DNA of 12,607 nt from contig CANJSR010000104.1 of NCBI GenBank assembly GCA_947476855.1, positions 1 to 12,607 on the forward strand, in the 5' to 3' direction. The position numbers and the translations under genes were made by a program. This stretch comes from Acetobacteraceae bacterium (GTDB taxonomy: Bacteria > Pseudomonadota > Alphaproteobacteria > Acetobacterales > Acetobacteraceae). Positions 6,958 to 12,607 of this stretch are shown here, in pieces (position 1 is the stretch's first letter; the number at the start of each line of letters is the position of its first letter). The notes under the pieces were generated by a model. That model saw only the letters and a program-made list of their open reading frames with translations, did not search any database and was not told the origin of the DNA.

Positions 6958-7917
6958 CGCGAGTGCCGGAGCGTGTTCGTGTTCGGCCAGGTATTTCTCG
7001 CTCTCCAGCGCCGCCATGCAGCCGGTGCCGGCCGCGGTGACCGCCTGGCGGAAGATCTTGTCCTGTACGTCACCGGCGGCGAACACACCCTCGACCGAGG
7101 TGCGGGTGCTGCCGGGAACGGTCCGGATATAACCTTCCGAGTCCATGTCGACCTGCCCGGCGAATATTCCAGTGGTGGGCGTGTGGCCGATCGCGATGAA
7201 GACGCCGTCGACCGGCAGGTCGGACAGGGCGCCGGTGACCGTGTCGCGCAGGCGGACGCCGGTCACACCCTCGGGCGTGCCGCCGGCCAGGATGTCGTCG
7301 ACGGTGGCGTTCCAGATCACCTTGATCTTGGGATGGGCGAACAGGCGGGCCTGGAGGATTTTCTCCGCCCGCAACGAATCGCGCCGGTGGATCAGGGTCA
7401 CGGTGTCGGCGTGGTGGGTCAGGTACAGCGCTTCCTCGACCGCCGTATTGCCGCCGCCGACCACGGCGACCGTCTTGCCGCGATAGAAGAAGCCGTCGCA
7501 GGTCGCGCAGGCCGATACGCCCCGGCCTTGCAGCGCCATCTCGGCCGGCAGGCCCAGCCAGCGGGCCTGGGCACCGGTCGCGATGATCAGCGCGTCGGCG
7601 ATGAAGATGTCGCCCGAGTCGGCCTCACACCGAAAGGGACGCTGGGACAGGTCCACCTTCGTGATGATGTCGTGGATGACATTGGTCCCGACATGGCGGG
7701 CCTGTGCCTCCATCTGCTCCATCAGCCAGGGGCCCTGAATGACCTCGGCGAAGCCTGGATAGTTCTCGACATCGGTCGTGATGGTAAGCTGCCCGCCGGG
7801 CTGCAGGCCAGCGACAAGCATGGGCGAGAGATTGGCGCGGGCGGCATAGATCGCGGCGGTGTAACCCGCTGGTCCGGCACCGATGATCAGGACCCGCGTG
7901 CGATGAGTGTTGGGCAT
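6949..7917 (-). CDS. trxB: Thioredoxin-disulfide reductase
   Basis: NADPH-dependent FAD flavoenzyme that reduces thioredoxin in the cytoplasm (thioredoxin + NADPH). At 322 residues it matches the usual length. In order it shows the FAD-binding GAGPAG (13-18), the GGQLTITTDVENYPGF stretch (41-56), an ATGA turn (113-116), the redox-active CATC (Cys137, Cys140), the NADPH-binding GGGNTA (154-159) with HRRD (177-180), and the C-terminal FAD-binding GDVQD (282-286) followed by RQAVTAAGTGC. ATG at 7917 is chosen because the protein then begins MPNTHRTRVLIIG, like relatives. A longer in-frame start at 8028 would add 37 residues with no family support. The ribosome-binding site is weak (GGTGG about 4 bases upstream). 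It is divergent from the first DHA2 exporter across a 251-base gap. Confidence 0.97.
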   Translation of the reverse strand: MPNTHRTRVLIIGAGPAGYTAAIYAARANLSPMLVAGLQPGGQLTITTDVENYPGFAEVIQGPWLMEQMEAQARHVGTNVIHDIITKVDLSQRPFRCEADSGDIFIADALIIATGAQARWLGLPAEMALQGRGVSACATCDGFFYRGKTVAVVGGGNTAVEEALYLTHHADTVTLIHRRDSLRAEKILQARLFAHPKIKVIWNATVDDILAGGTPEGVTGVRLRDTVTGALSDLPVDGVFIAIGHTPTTGIFAGQVDMDSEGYIRTVPGSTRTSVEGVFAAGDVQDKIFRQAVTAAGTGCMAALESEKYLAEHEHAPALAAD

Positions 7918-8168
7918 GGGCCACCATATCGGTCGTTCCCGTGTCGCGGCAAGAATTCGGAACGGTAAACCGGTGATCGTGACATATTTTAGTTTTGTGT
8001 CCGCTCGGCACCGATCCCCCGCACCCATGCCGAACCGACCGGTCTCCCCTGATCCCGCGGGGATGGTCAGCGACCCGGTCCGGCGTCAGGATGACAAAAC
8101 CGGCACGATCGGCTTTCGTTGAGCGAACGTCCCCCCGGGGTCCAACAGCAAGGCCGGTCACCGTCACG
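7918..8168. promoter_or_regulatory. Divergent intergenic region between trxB and the first DHA2 exporter
   Basis: This 251-base gap must hold promoters for both outward-facing genes. The only AT-rich island is about 7979-7999; on the minus strand it includes TAAAAT (7986-7991), a fair -10 hexamer for trxB, though I see no matching -35 at ideal spacing. The remainder (8000-8168) is GC-rich with no clear operator or terminator. No promoter can be placed firmly. Confidence 0.35.
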
Positions 8169-9677
8169 ATGTCCGACGACGTCCACGTCCCGCACCGCAG
8201 GTTGATCACCGCGTCGGCCATGCTGTCGATGTTCATGCAGGTGTTGGATACCTCGATCGTCGTGGTCGCGCTGCCCTATATGCAGGGAAGCCTGTCGGCC
8301 AGCGCCGAGGAGATCAACTGGGTCCTGACCTCGTCCGTCATCGCCGCGGCCATCTGCACCGCGCCGGTGGGCTGGATGGCGCAGCGCTTTGGCCGCAAGC
8401 GGCTGTTCATCACCTGCATGGTGGGGTTCGTCTGTGCCTCGATGATGTGCGGGGCGGCGCAGACCCTGCCGCAGCTTGTCGGCTGCCGCCTTTTGCAGGG
8501 GATGTTCGGCGCCGGCCTGGCCCCGCTGTCGCAGGCGACGATGCTCGATATCTACCCGTTCGCCCGCCGAGCGCAGGCGATGGCTCTGTTTTCGATGGGC
8601 GTGACGATGGGGCCGATGGTGGGGCCCGCGATGGGTGGGTACCTGACCGACCTGTATAACTGGCGCTGGGTCTTCTACGTCAACCTGCCCTTCGGCATCA
8701 TCGCGGTCACGGGGCTGGTGCTGTTCCTGCCCAGCGCGCCGGCCCGTCCTGGGCTGAAGTTTAGCTGGTACGGCTTCGGGCTGCTGGCGCTCGCGGTCGG
8801 ATCGTTCCAGATGATGCTGGATCGAGGGCAGATCCTGGACTGGTTCACATCGCGCCAGATCATGGTCCTGGCCGTGGTATCCGGCACCGCGTTCTATCTG
8901 TTCATTGTCCACATGGTTCTGTCCGACAAGCCGTTCCTGCCCACCGGGCTGTTCAAGGACCGGAACTTCTTCTCGGCCATCATCATGATCTTCTGTATCT
9001 CGGCCATCCTTCAGGCCACCAGCGCCTTGCTCGCCCCCTATCTCCAGAAGCTCGGCGGCCTGCCGCCCGAGGAAGCGGGCTGGGCGCTCGCCCCGCGCGG
9101 GATCGGCACGATCTTCTCCATGTGGCTGGCGAGCCGGCTGGCGATGCACTTCGACCATCGCAAGATCATGGCCGTGGGGCTGCTGATCCTGGGCAGCGTG
9201 CTGTACGAAATGAGCACCTGGACCCCCGACGTGACCGGCATGCGGATGGTGATCGCGCTGGTGATGCAGGGGCTGTCGATCGGCCTGGTGTTCAATCCCA
9301 TGACGGTGATGGCCTATACGACCCTGCCGGCCGTGTTCCGAGGCGAAGGCACCGCCGTCCAATCCCTGGCCCGGAATATCGGATCGGCGGTCGGCATCTC
9401 GGTGATGACGTTCACCCTGACGCGAGGCTTCCAGACCAACCATGCCGAAATCTCAGCCAGCATCACCCCGTTTGAGCGTCTGTTGCAGCACCAGGACAGG
9501 CTGGGCCACGTGCTGGACCCGACGACCCGGTCGGGGGCGATGATGCTGGACCAGATGATCAGCTACCAGGCCCAGATCATCGCCTATAACACCGACTTCC
9601 GCCTGATGATGCTGGTCGTCATCCCGCCGCTGCTGCTGTTGTTCCTGATGCGCCGCCACGCGCGCCAGCCAACCTGA
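8169..9677 (+). CDS. DHA2 family (EmrB/QacA-type) MFS exporter, first copy (502 aa)
   Basis: An inner-membrane, proton-driven drug exporter of the 14-TM DHA2 family. Visible marks are LDTSIVVVALP at 26-36 (the D1 motif of helix 1), motif A GWMAQRFGRKRLF at 68-80, R107 in the RLLQGMFGA motif B segment, motif C GVTMGPMVGPAMGG at 144-157, and the DHA2 signature NWRWVFYVNLP at 164-174. The N-terminus is short and cytoplasmic, and the C-terminus ends in a basic tail. ATG at 8169 is chosen because it lines up with the start of the downstream paralogue (both begin MSD..., then VPHRRLITAS). The frame is open upstream but no strong ribosome-binding site marks any start. The next gene begins 14 bases after its stop, so they likely share a transcript. 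No EmrA/HlyD partner is adjacent. Substrate unknown. Confidence 0.92.
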   Translation: MSDDVHVPHRRLITASAMLSMFMQVLDTSIVVVALPYMQGSLSASAEEINWVLTSSVIAAAICTAPVGWMAQRFGRKRLFITCMVGFVCASMMCGAAQTLPQLVGCRLLQGMFGAGLAPLSQATMLDIYPFARRAQAMALFSMGVTMGPMVGPAMGGYLTDLYNWRWVFYVNLPFGIIAVTGLVLFLPSAPARPGLKFSWYGFGLLALAVGSFQMMLDRGQILDWFTSRQIMVLAVVSGTAFYLFIVHMVLSDKPFLPTGLFKDRNFFSAIIMIFCISAILQATSALLAPYLQKLGGLPPEEAGWALAPRGIGTIFSMWLASRLAMHFDHRKIMAVGLLILGSVLYEMSTWTPDVTGMRMVIALVMQGLSIGLVFNPMTVMAYTTLPAVFRGEGTAVQSLARNIGSAVGISVMTFTLTRGFQTNHAEISASITPFERLLQHQDRLGHVLDPTTRSGAMMLDQMISYQAQIIAYNTDFRLMMLVVIPPLLLLFLMRRHARQPT

Positions 9678-9691
9678 CGGGACCGGATCGC

Positions 9692-11197
9692 ATGTCGGAC
9701 ACCACCGTCGTACCGCATCGCCGTCTGATCACCGCCTCGGTGATGCTGGCAATGTTCATCCAGACGCTGGATTCGACCATTTCCATCGTGGCGCTGCCCT
9801 ACATCCAGGGCAGCATGTCGGCCTCGGCCGATGAGATTTCCTGGGTGCTGACGTCCTACGTGATCGCCGCCGCCATTTTCACCGCGCCGGTCGGCTGGAT
9901 GGCGCAGCGGTTCGGGCGCAAGCGGATGTTCCTGATCTGCCTCGGCGGGTTCATCGGCATGTCGATGCTGTCCGGCGCGTCGCAGTCGCTGGAGCAACTG
10001 ATCACCTTCCGCATCATCCAGGGCATGTTCGGCGCGGCCCTGGCGCCGATGTGCCAGGCAACGATGCTGGACATCTATCCTTTTGCCCAACGCGCCCAGG
10101 CCATGGCCATCTTCGCCATGGGCATCACCATGGGCCCCACGCTCGGCCCCACCTTGGGAGGCTGGCTGACGGATGCCTATAACTGGCGGTGGGTGTTCTA
10201 TGTGAACCTCGGCCCCGGTCTGCTGGCCTTCCTGGGCGTGCTGATCTTCCTGCCCAAGGTCGCGCCCCGTCCGAACATGACGTTCAGTTGGTACGGCTTC
10301 TCGATGCTGGCGATCGGCGTCGGAACCTTGCAGTTGATGCTGGACCGCGGCCAGACGCTCGACTGGTTCAACTCCACCGAGATCATCGTCGAGGCGACGA
10401 TCTGCGGCCTGTGCTTCTATCTGTTCATCGTCCACATGGCGACGGCCGAGAAGCCGTTCCTGCCGCTGGCCCTGTTCACCGACCGCAACTTCTTTTCCGG
10501 CATCATCATGGTGTCCTGCGTGTCGTCGCTGATGCTGTCGACCGCGACGCTGATGGCGCCATTCCTGCAACAGCTCGCGCATTTCCCGGTACTGGATTCC
10601 GGGATCGCGATGGCCCCGCGCGGCTTCGGGACGATGGTCGCGATGTTCGTGGCAAGCTGGCTGAGCAAGATGTTCGACCAGCGCAAGATCATGGCCGTGG
10701 GGTTGATGTCCCTGGGCGCCGTGATGCTGATCATGAGCGGCTGGACCCCCGATGTCCGGCGGACCGAGATGATGCTGGTTCTGTTCATGCAGGGGTTCTC
10801 GATCGGGCTGGTGTTCAACCCGATGACGGTGATGGCCTACACGACGCTGTCCCCCGCTTTGCGCCCCGACGCCACGGCGGTGCAGTCGCTGGCCCGCAAC
10901 CTTGGCTCCGCGATCGGGATTTCGGTGACGACCTTTACCCTGACCCGCGGGACGCAGATGGCGCACGCCGAGATCGCCGCGGGGATCACGCCGTTCGAGC
11001 GGACGTTGCAGATGGGCGACGCGGTCTCTCGTATCCTGGACCCGGACACGCGGGGTGGCGCGATGATCCTGGATCAGATGATCACGTACCAGGCGAAGAT
11101 CATTTCGTACAACAACGACTTTCGCCTGATGGCGCTGACGGTGATCCCGCCGTTGATCCTGCTGCTGTTCATGCGGCGGGCGCAGAAGGTGGGGTAA
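9692..11197 (+). CDS. DHA2 family (EmrB/QacA-type) MFS exporter, second copy (501 aa)
   Basis: Paralogue of the preceding gene, aligning almost end to end without gaps and with well over half of residues identical by eye. It keeps LDSTISIVALP (26-36), motif A GWMAQRFGRKRMF (68-80), the RIIQGMFGA segment, motif C GITMGPTLGPTLGG (144-157) and NWRWVFYVNL (164-173). The family's Pro after N-L is shifted: this copy reads NLGPG where the first reads NLPFG. The strongest shared stretch is SIGLVFNPMTVMAYTTL. The two copies differ in helix 1 and in the loop after the tenth or so helix (HFPVLDSGIA against GLPPEEAGWA), so they may have diverged in substrate. The start at 9692 follows a weak GGA 5 bases upstream and sits 14 bases after the first copy's stop, suggesting an operon. 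Either gene could also act as part of a heteromeric pump, but nothing in the sequence shows that. Confidence 0.92.
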   Translation: MSDTTVVPHRRLITASVMLAMFIQTLDSTISIVALPYIQGSMSASADEISWVLTSYVIAAAIFTAPVGWMAQRFGRKRMFLICLGGFIGMSMLSGASQSLEQLITFRIIQGMFGAALAPMCQATMLDIYPFAQRAQAMAIFAMGITMGPTLGPTLGGWLTDAYNWRWVFYVNLGPGLLAFLGVLIFLPKVAPRPNMTFSWYGFSMLAIGVGTLQLMLDRGQTLDWFNSTEIIVEATICGLCFYLFIVHMATAEKPFLPLALFTDRNFFSGIIMVSCVSSLMLSTATLMAPFLQQLAHFPVLDSGIAMAPRGFGTMVAMFVASWLSKMFDQRKIMAVGLMSLGAVMLIMSGWTPDVRRTEMMLVLFMQGFSIGLVFNPMTVMAYTTLSPALRPDATAVQSLARNLGSAIGISVTTFTLTRGTQMAHAEIAAGITPFERTLQMGDAVSRILDPDTRGGAMILDQMITYQAKIISYNNDFRLMALTVIPPLILLLFMRRAQKVG

Positions 11198-11203
11198 CAC
11201 ATT

Positions 11204-11236
11204 GCGTCATGGGCGGGCTGGACCCGCCCATCGCCA
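11204..11236 (+). repeat. REP-like palindromic element, copy A
   Basis: A 9-bp perfect stem, ATGGGCGGG (11209-11217) and CCCGCCCAT (11223-11231), with a 5-base loop, lies 11 bases after the second exporter's stop. It is followed by CGCCA. A related unit lies inverted at 11285-11317. The stem may also act as a transcription terminator or 3'-end stabiliser for the exporter transcript, but no T-run follows. Translated by accident it gives a G-L-D-P-P-I-A-type peptide, a familiar signature of dispersed GC-rich palindromes in alphaproteobacteria (from general knowledge). Confidence 0.7.
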
Positions 11237-11270
11237 AGCACGCAGTTGCCTGAAACCATATGCGAACACG

Positions 11271-11291
11271 ATCGCCAGAGCCCCTGGCGAT
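11271..11291. repeat. Hairpin between the two REP-like units
   Basis: ATCGCCAG (11271-11278) and CTGGCGAT (11284-11291) pair perfectly around a 5-base loop. The arm repeats the ATCGCCA tail found at the end of both neighbouring REP-like units, so it looks like part of the same composite element. Confidence 0.55.
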
Positions 11292-11317
11292 GGCCGGGTC
11301 GAGCCCGGCCAGGACGG
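11285..11317 (-). repeat. REP-like palindromic element, copy B (inverted)
   Basis: Read on the minus strand, this unit matches copy A at 28 of 33 positions. Its stem is TGGCCGGG/CCCGGCCA (8 bp, loop of 5). One of the differences is a matched pair: the stem has C-G where copy A has G-C at the same position, so pairing has been kept while the sequence changed. Together with copy A it forms an inverted two-unit block of about 114 bases, like the composite (BIME-like) arrangement of REP elements. Confidence 0.7.
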
Positions 11318-11331
11318 GAAGCGCCGTCGCA

Positions 11332-11356
11332 GGGTCAAGGGCGATTGTCCTGACCC
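11332..11356 (+). other. Further imperfect hairpin upstream of the SDR gene
   Basis: GGGTCA (11332-11337) pairs with TGACCC (11351-11356), and an inner GG/CC extends the stem past one bulged A. It could be a leftover repeat or an operator upstream of the dehydrogenase gene. No T-run follows. Confidence 0.3.
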
Positions 11357-11415
11357 ACGACCCCCATCTCTGGCCGTTCCGCCTGCGGTCTGCCAGACTG
11401 TCCCCAGTATTCGGC

Positions 11416-11424
11416 AGGAGGAAA
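11416..11424 (+). promoter_or_regulatory. Strong ribosome-binding site of the SDR gene
   Basis: AGGAGGAAA five bases before ATG 11430 is the best Shine-Dalgarno in the window. It decides the start against longer in-frame options reaching back to 11202, which would run through the repeats. Confidence 0.85.
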
Positions 11425-11429
11425 CCACC

Positions 11430-12233
11430 ATGCAGCCAGGTCCAAGGCTTTCCGGCAAGGTCGCCATCGTCACCGGCGGTGCGTCGGGCATCGGCGCGGA
11501 AACCGGGCGCGTCTTCGCCGCCCACGGCGCATCCGTCGTACTGTGCGACATGCAGGATGACCTCGGTCAGACCGTCGCGGCCGAGATCGTCGCCGCCGGC
11601 GGGACCGCCGAATACCGCCCGCTGGACGTGACCGACGAGGCGCAATGGACCGCCCTGGTCGCCGCGGTCGAGGCCAAGTACGGCAAGGTCAACGTCCTGG
11701 GCAACATCGCCGGCGTCTCCGGCCGCCCCGCGGGGCAGACCGTGCAGGCCAGCGGCGTCATGACCGGCGTCGCGCTGACCGAGATGTCGCTGGAACTGTG
11801 GAACCGGATCATGGAGGTGAACTCCACCGGCGTGTTCCTGGGCACGAAAGCCGTGATCCCCGCGATGCAGCGCGCCGGCGGCGGGTCGATCGTCAACATT
11901 TCCTCGATCTGCGGGATCGTCGGGTCCTTCGCCAACGCGGCCTACCATGCCTCCAAGGGCTCGGTCCGCATCTTCACCAAGGCGACCGCGATCCAGTACG
12001 CCCGCGACCAGATCCGCGCCAATTCCGTCCACCCCGGCTTCGTCGACACGCCCATGGCGCGCCCCGGTCTGCTGGGGAACGAGAGTGGGAAGGCCCGGAT
12101 GGACGCCACGCCGCTCGGACGGTTCGGCAAGCCGATCGACATCGCGATGGGTTGCCTGTTCCTCGCCTCGGATGAGACATCGTGGATGACCGGCAGCGAA
12201 CTGGTCATCGATGGCGGCATGACGGCGAACTGA
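11430..12233 (+). CDS. SDR family NAD(P)-dependent oxidoreductase (267 aa)
   Basis: A classical short-chain dehydrogenase/reductase, a cytoplasmic enzyme oxidising an alcohol or reducing a carbonyl. The cofactor motif TGGASGIG spans 15-22, and Asp40 at the end of the second strand suggests NAD rather than NADP. The usual NNAG reads NIAG (92-95). The catalytic residues are Asn131, Ser159, Tyr172 and Lys176 (YHASK), followed by the HPGFVDTPM segment (201-209) and the C-terminal GSELVIDGGM. The loop between NIAG and the LWNR helix is about nine residues longer than usual and Gly/Val-rich (about 97-118), which may shape the substrate pocket. Length is normal for the family. The start is set by the strong AGGAGG. 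A 111-residue unknown gene begins two bases after its stop, suggesting an operon. The substrate is not determinable. Confidence 0.94.
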   Translation: MQPGPRLSGKVAIVTGGASGIGAETGRVFAAHGASVVLCDMQDDLGQTVAAEIVAAGGTAEYRPLDVTDEAQWTALVAAVEAKYGKVNVLGNIAGVSGRPAGQTVQASGVMTGVALTEMSLELWNRIMEVNSTGVFLGTKAVIPAMQRAGGGSIVNISSICGIVGSFANAAYHASKGSVRIFTKATAIQYARDQIRANSVHPGFVDTPMARPGLLGNESGKARMDATPLGRFGKPIDIAMGCLFLASDETSWMTGSELVIDGGMTAN

Positions 12234-12235
12234 GC

Positions 12236-12571
12236 ATGGCGCTAGACGATCCGGACGCGGCGATCGCCCTGCTGGAACGCATGCTGGCCGCCTGCCCGAT
12301 CGAGGCGACCTGTCTGCCCGGCTTCCTCTCGATGCTGCGCGCGCAGGCCGCCTTCGCCACCGCCGGCCCGCGCTGTGTCGTCAGCCGCGTCAACGACATG
12401 GGCGACGCGGGCGGGATCGTCTGCCGGCTGGATTTCGGCCTGGGGGAGGGCAAGCCCGCCCCGGTCGTGTCCATCACGCATCTGCTGTTCGATGGCGATC
12501 ATCCGCTGTCGGACGATATCGCCGCCTACCAGAAACATCGTATCACGCGTCTGCGAGAGCAGAGCGCATGA
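12236..12571 (+). CDS. Hypothetical protein (111 aa) behind the SDR gene
   Basis: I do not recognise this family. The ATG at 12236 lies two bases after the SDR stop, favouring translational coupling; an earlier in-frame start at 12182 would lie inside the SDR gene. The protein starts with a helical, acidic and Leu-rich segment (ALDDPDAAIALLERMLAA), then a Cys pair in CPIEATC (residues 20-26), a middle section with V-x-R-V-N-D-M-G-D-A-G-G, and a conserved-looking HLLFDGDHPLSDDIAAYQKHRI near the C-terminus. It has no signal peptide or membrane helix. Its codon choice and GC match its neighbours, supporting a real gene. Its stop overlaps an ATG, and a better candidate start for the next gene lies 10 bases on. 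Confidence 0.65.
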   Translation: MALDDPDAAIALLERMLAACPIEATCLPGFLSMLRAQAAFATAGPRCVVSRVNDMGDAGGIVCRLDFGLGEGKPAPVVSITHLLFDGDHPLSDDIAAYQKHRITRLREQSA

Positions 12572-12581
12572 GGGTGCCGTC

Positions 12582-12607
12582 ATGAAACCGATCAACGCCG
12601 ATACACG
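12582..12607 (+). CDS. Start of a further gene, truncated by the window end
   Basis: ATG at 12582 opens a frame reading M-K-P-I-N-A-D-T before the window stops. AGGG (12571-12574) sits 7 bases upstream as a ribosome-binding site, and the start follows the previous stop by 10 bases, fitting a continuing operon. Too short to identify. Confidence 0.45.

Noticed and set aside
6832..7968. 378-residue plus-strand frame opposite trxB
   Set aside because: The trxB frame has all flavoenzyme motifs; this one is an antisense shadow.
8067..9443. 458-residue open frame on the minus strand opposite the first exporter
   Set aside because: Same composition pattern as the other shadow; it exists because the two exporter genes are homologous and share codon bias.
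9584..11200. 538-residue open frame on the minus strand opposite the second exporter
   Set aside because: The translation is rich in Arg, His, Gly and Gln with no domain-like pattern. It is a GC-rich antisense shadow of a clear membrane protein gene.
11198..11429. In-frame N-terminal extension of the SDR back to 11202
   Set aside because: It would translate the palindromic repeats, and the strong AGGAGG at 11416 marks the ATG at 11430.

Overview
This is a high-GC, gene-dense stretch of a bacterial chromosome. The mix of genes points to an alphaproteobacterium, most likely an acetic acid bacterium (Acetobacteraceae, Gluconacetobacter-like). The clues are a DUF3126-type small protein, a Hint-domain protein with a long beta-rich front half, paired DHA2 exporters, a LysR regulator beside trxB, and GC-rich palindromic repeats. 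The taxonomic call is inference from gene content, not from a marker gene.

Layout. (1) 1-2402, plus strand: the 3' part of a CoA-transferase beta subunit, then an alpha/beta hydrolase-domain protein whose ATG overlaps the transferase stop, so the two look translationally coupled and catabolic. (2) 2502-4295, plus: a 597-residue protein with two diverged copies of a beta-rich unit followed by a Hint (hedgehog/intein-type) domain. (3) 4427-4681, plus: a DUF3126-like protein whose 3' end overlaps the 3' end of a convergent MFS transporter (4608-5864, minus). (4) 5893-7917, minus: a LysR-type regulator upstream of that transporter, preceded by thioredoxin reductase trxB. Three 13-bp direct repeat units sit at the trxB 3' end. 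(5) 8169-11197, plus: two adjacent homologous 14-TM DHA2 (EmrB/QacA-type) exporters 14 bp apart, a clear tandem duplication. (6) 11198-11429: an intergenic region with two REP-like palindromes in inverted orientation. (7) 11430-12607, plus: a short-chain dehydrogenase with a strong ribosome-binding site, a 111-residue protein of unknown function two bases behind it, and the first codons of a further gene.

How they work together. The transferase and hydrolase form a likely substrate-degradation unit. LysR and the 12-TM MFS carrier may form a two-gene regulator/exporter unit. The two DHA2 carriers probably export toxic compounds, and no membrane-fusion (EmrA/HlyD) gene lies in the window. trxB is housekeeping redox metabolism. 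I see no rRNA, tRNA, CRISPR array, transposase, integrase or convincing new multi-gene system. The most unusual items are the Hint-domain protein, the 13-bp repeats after trxB and the inverted REP-like pair.
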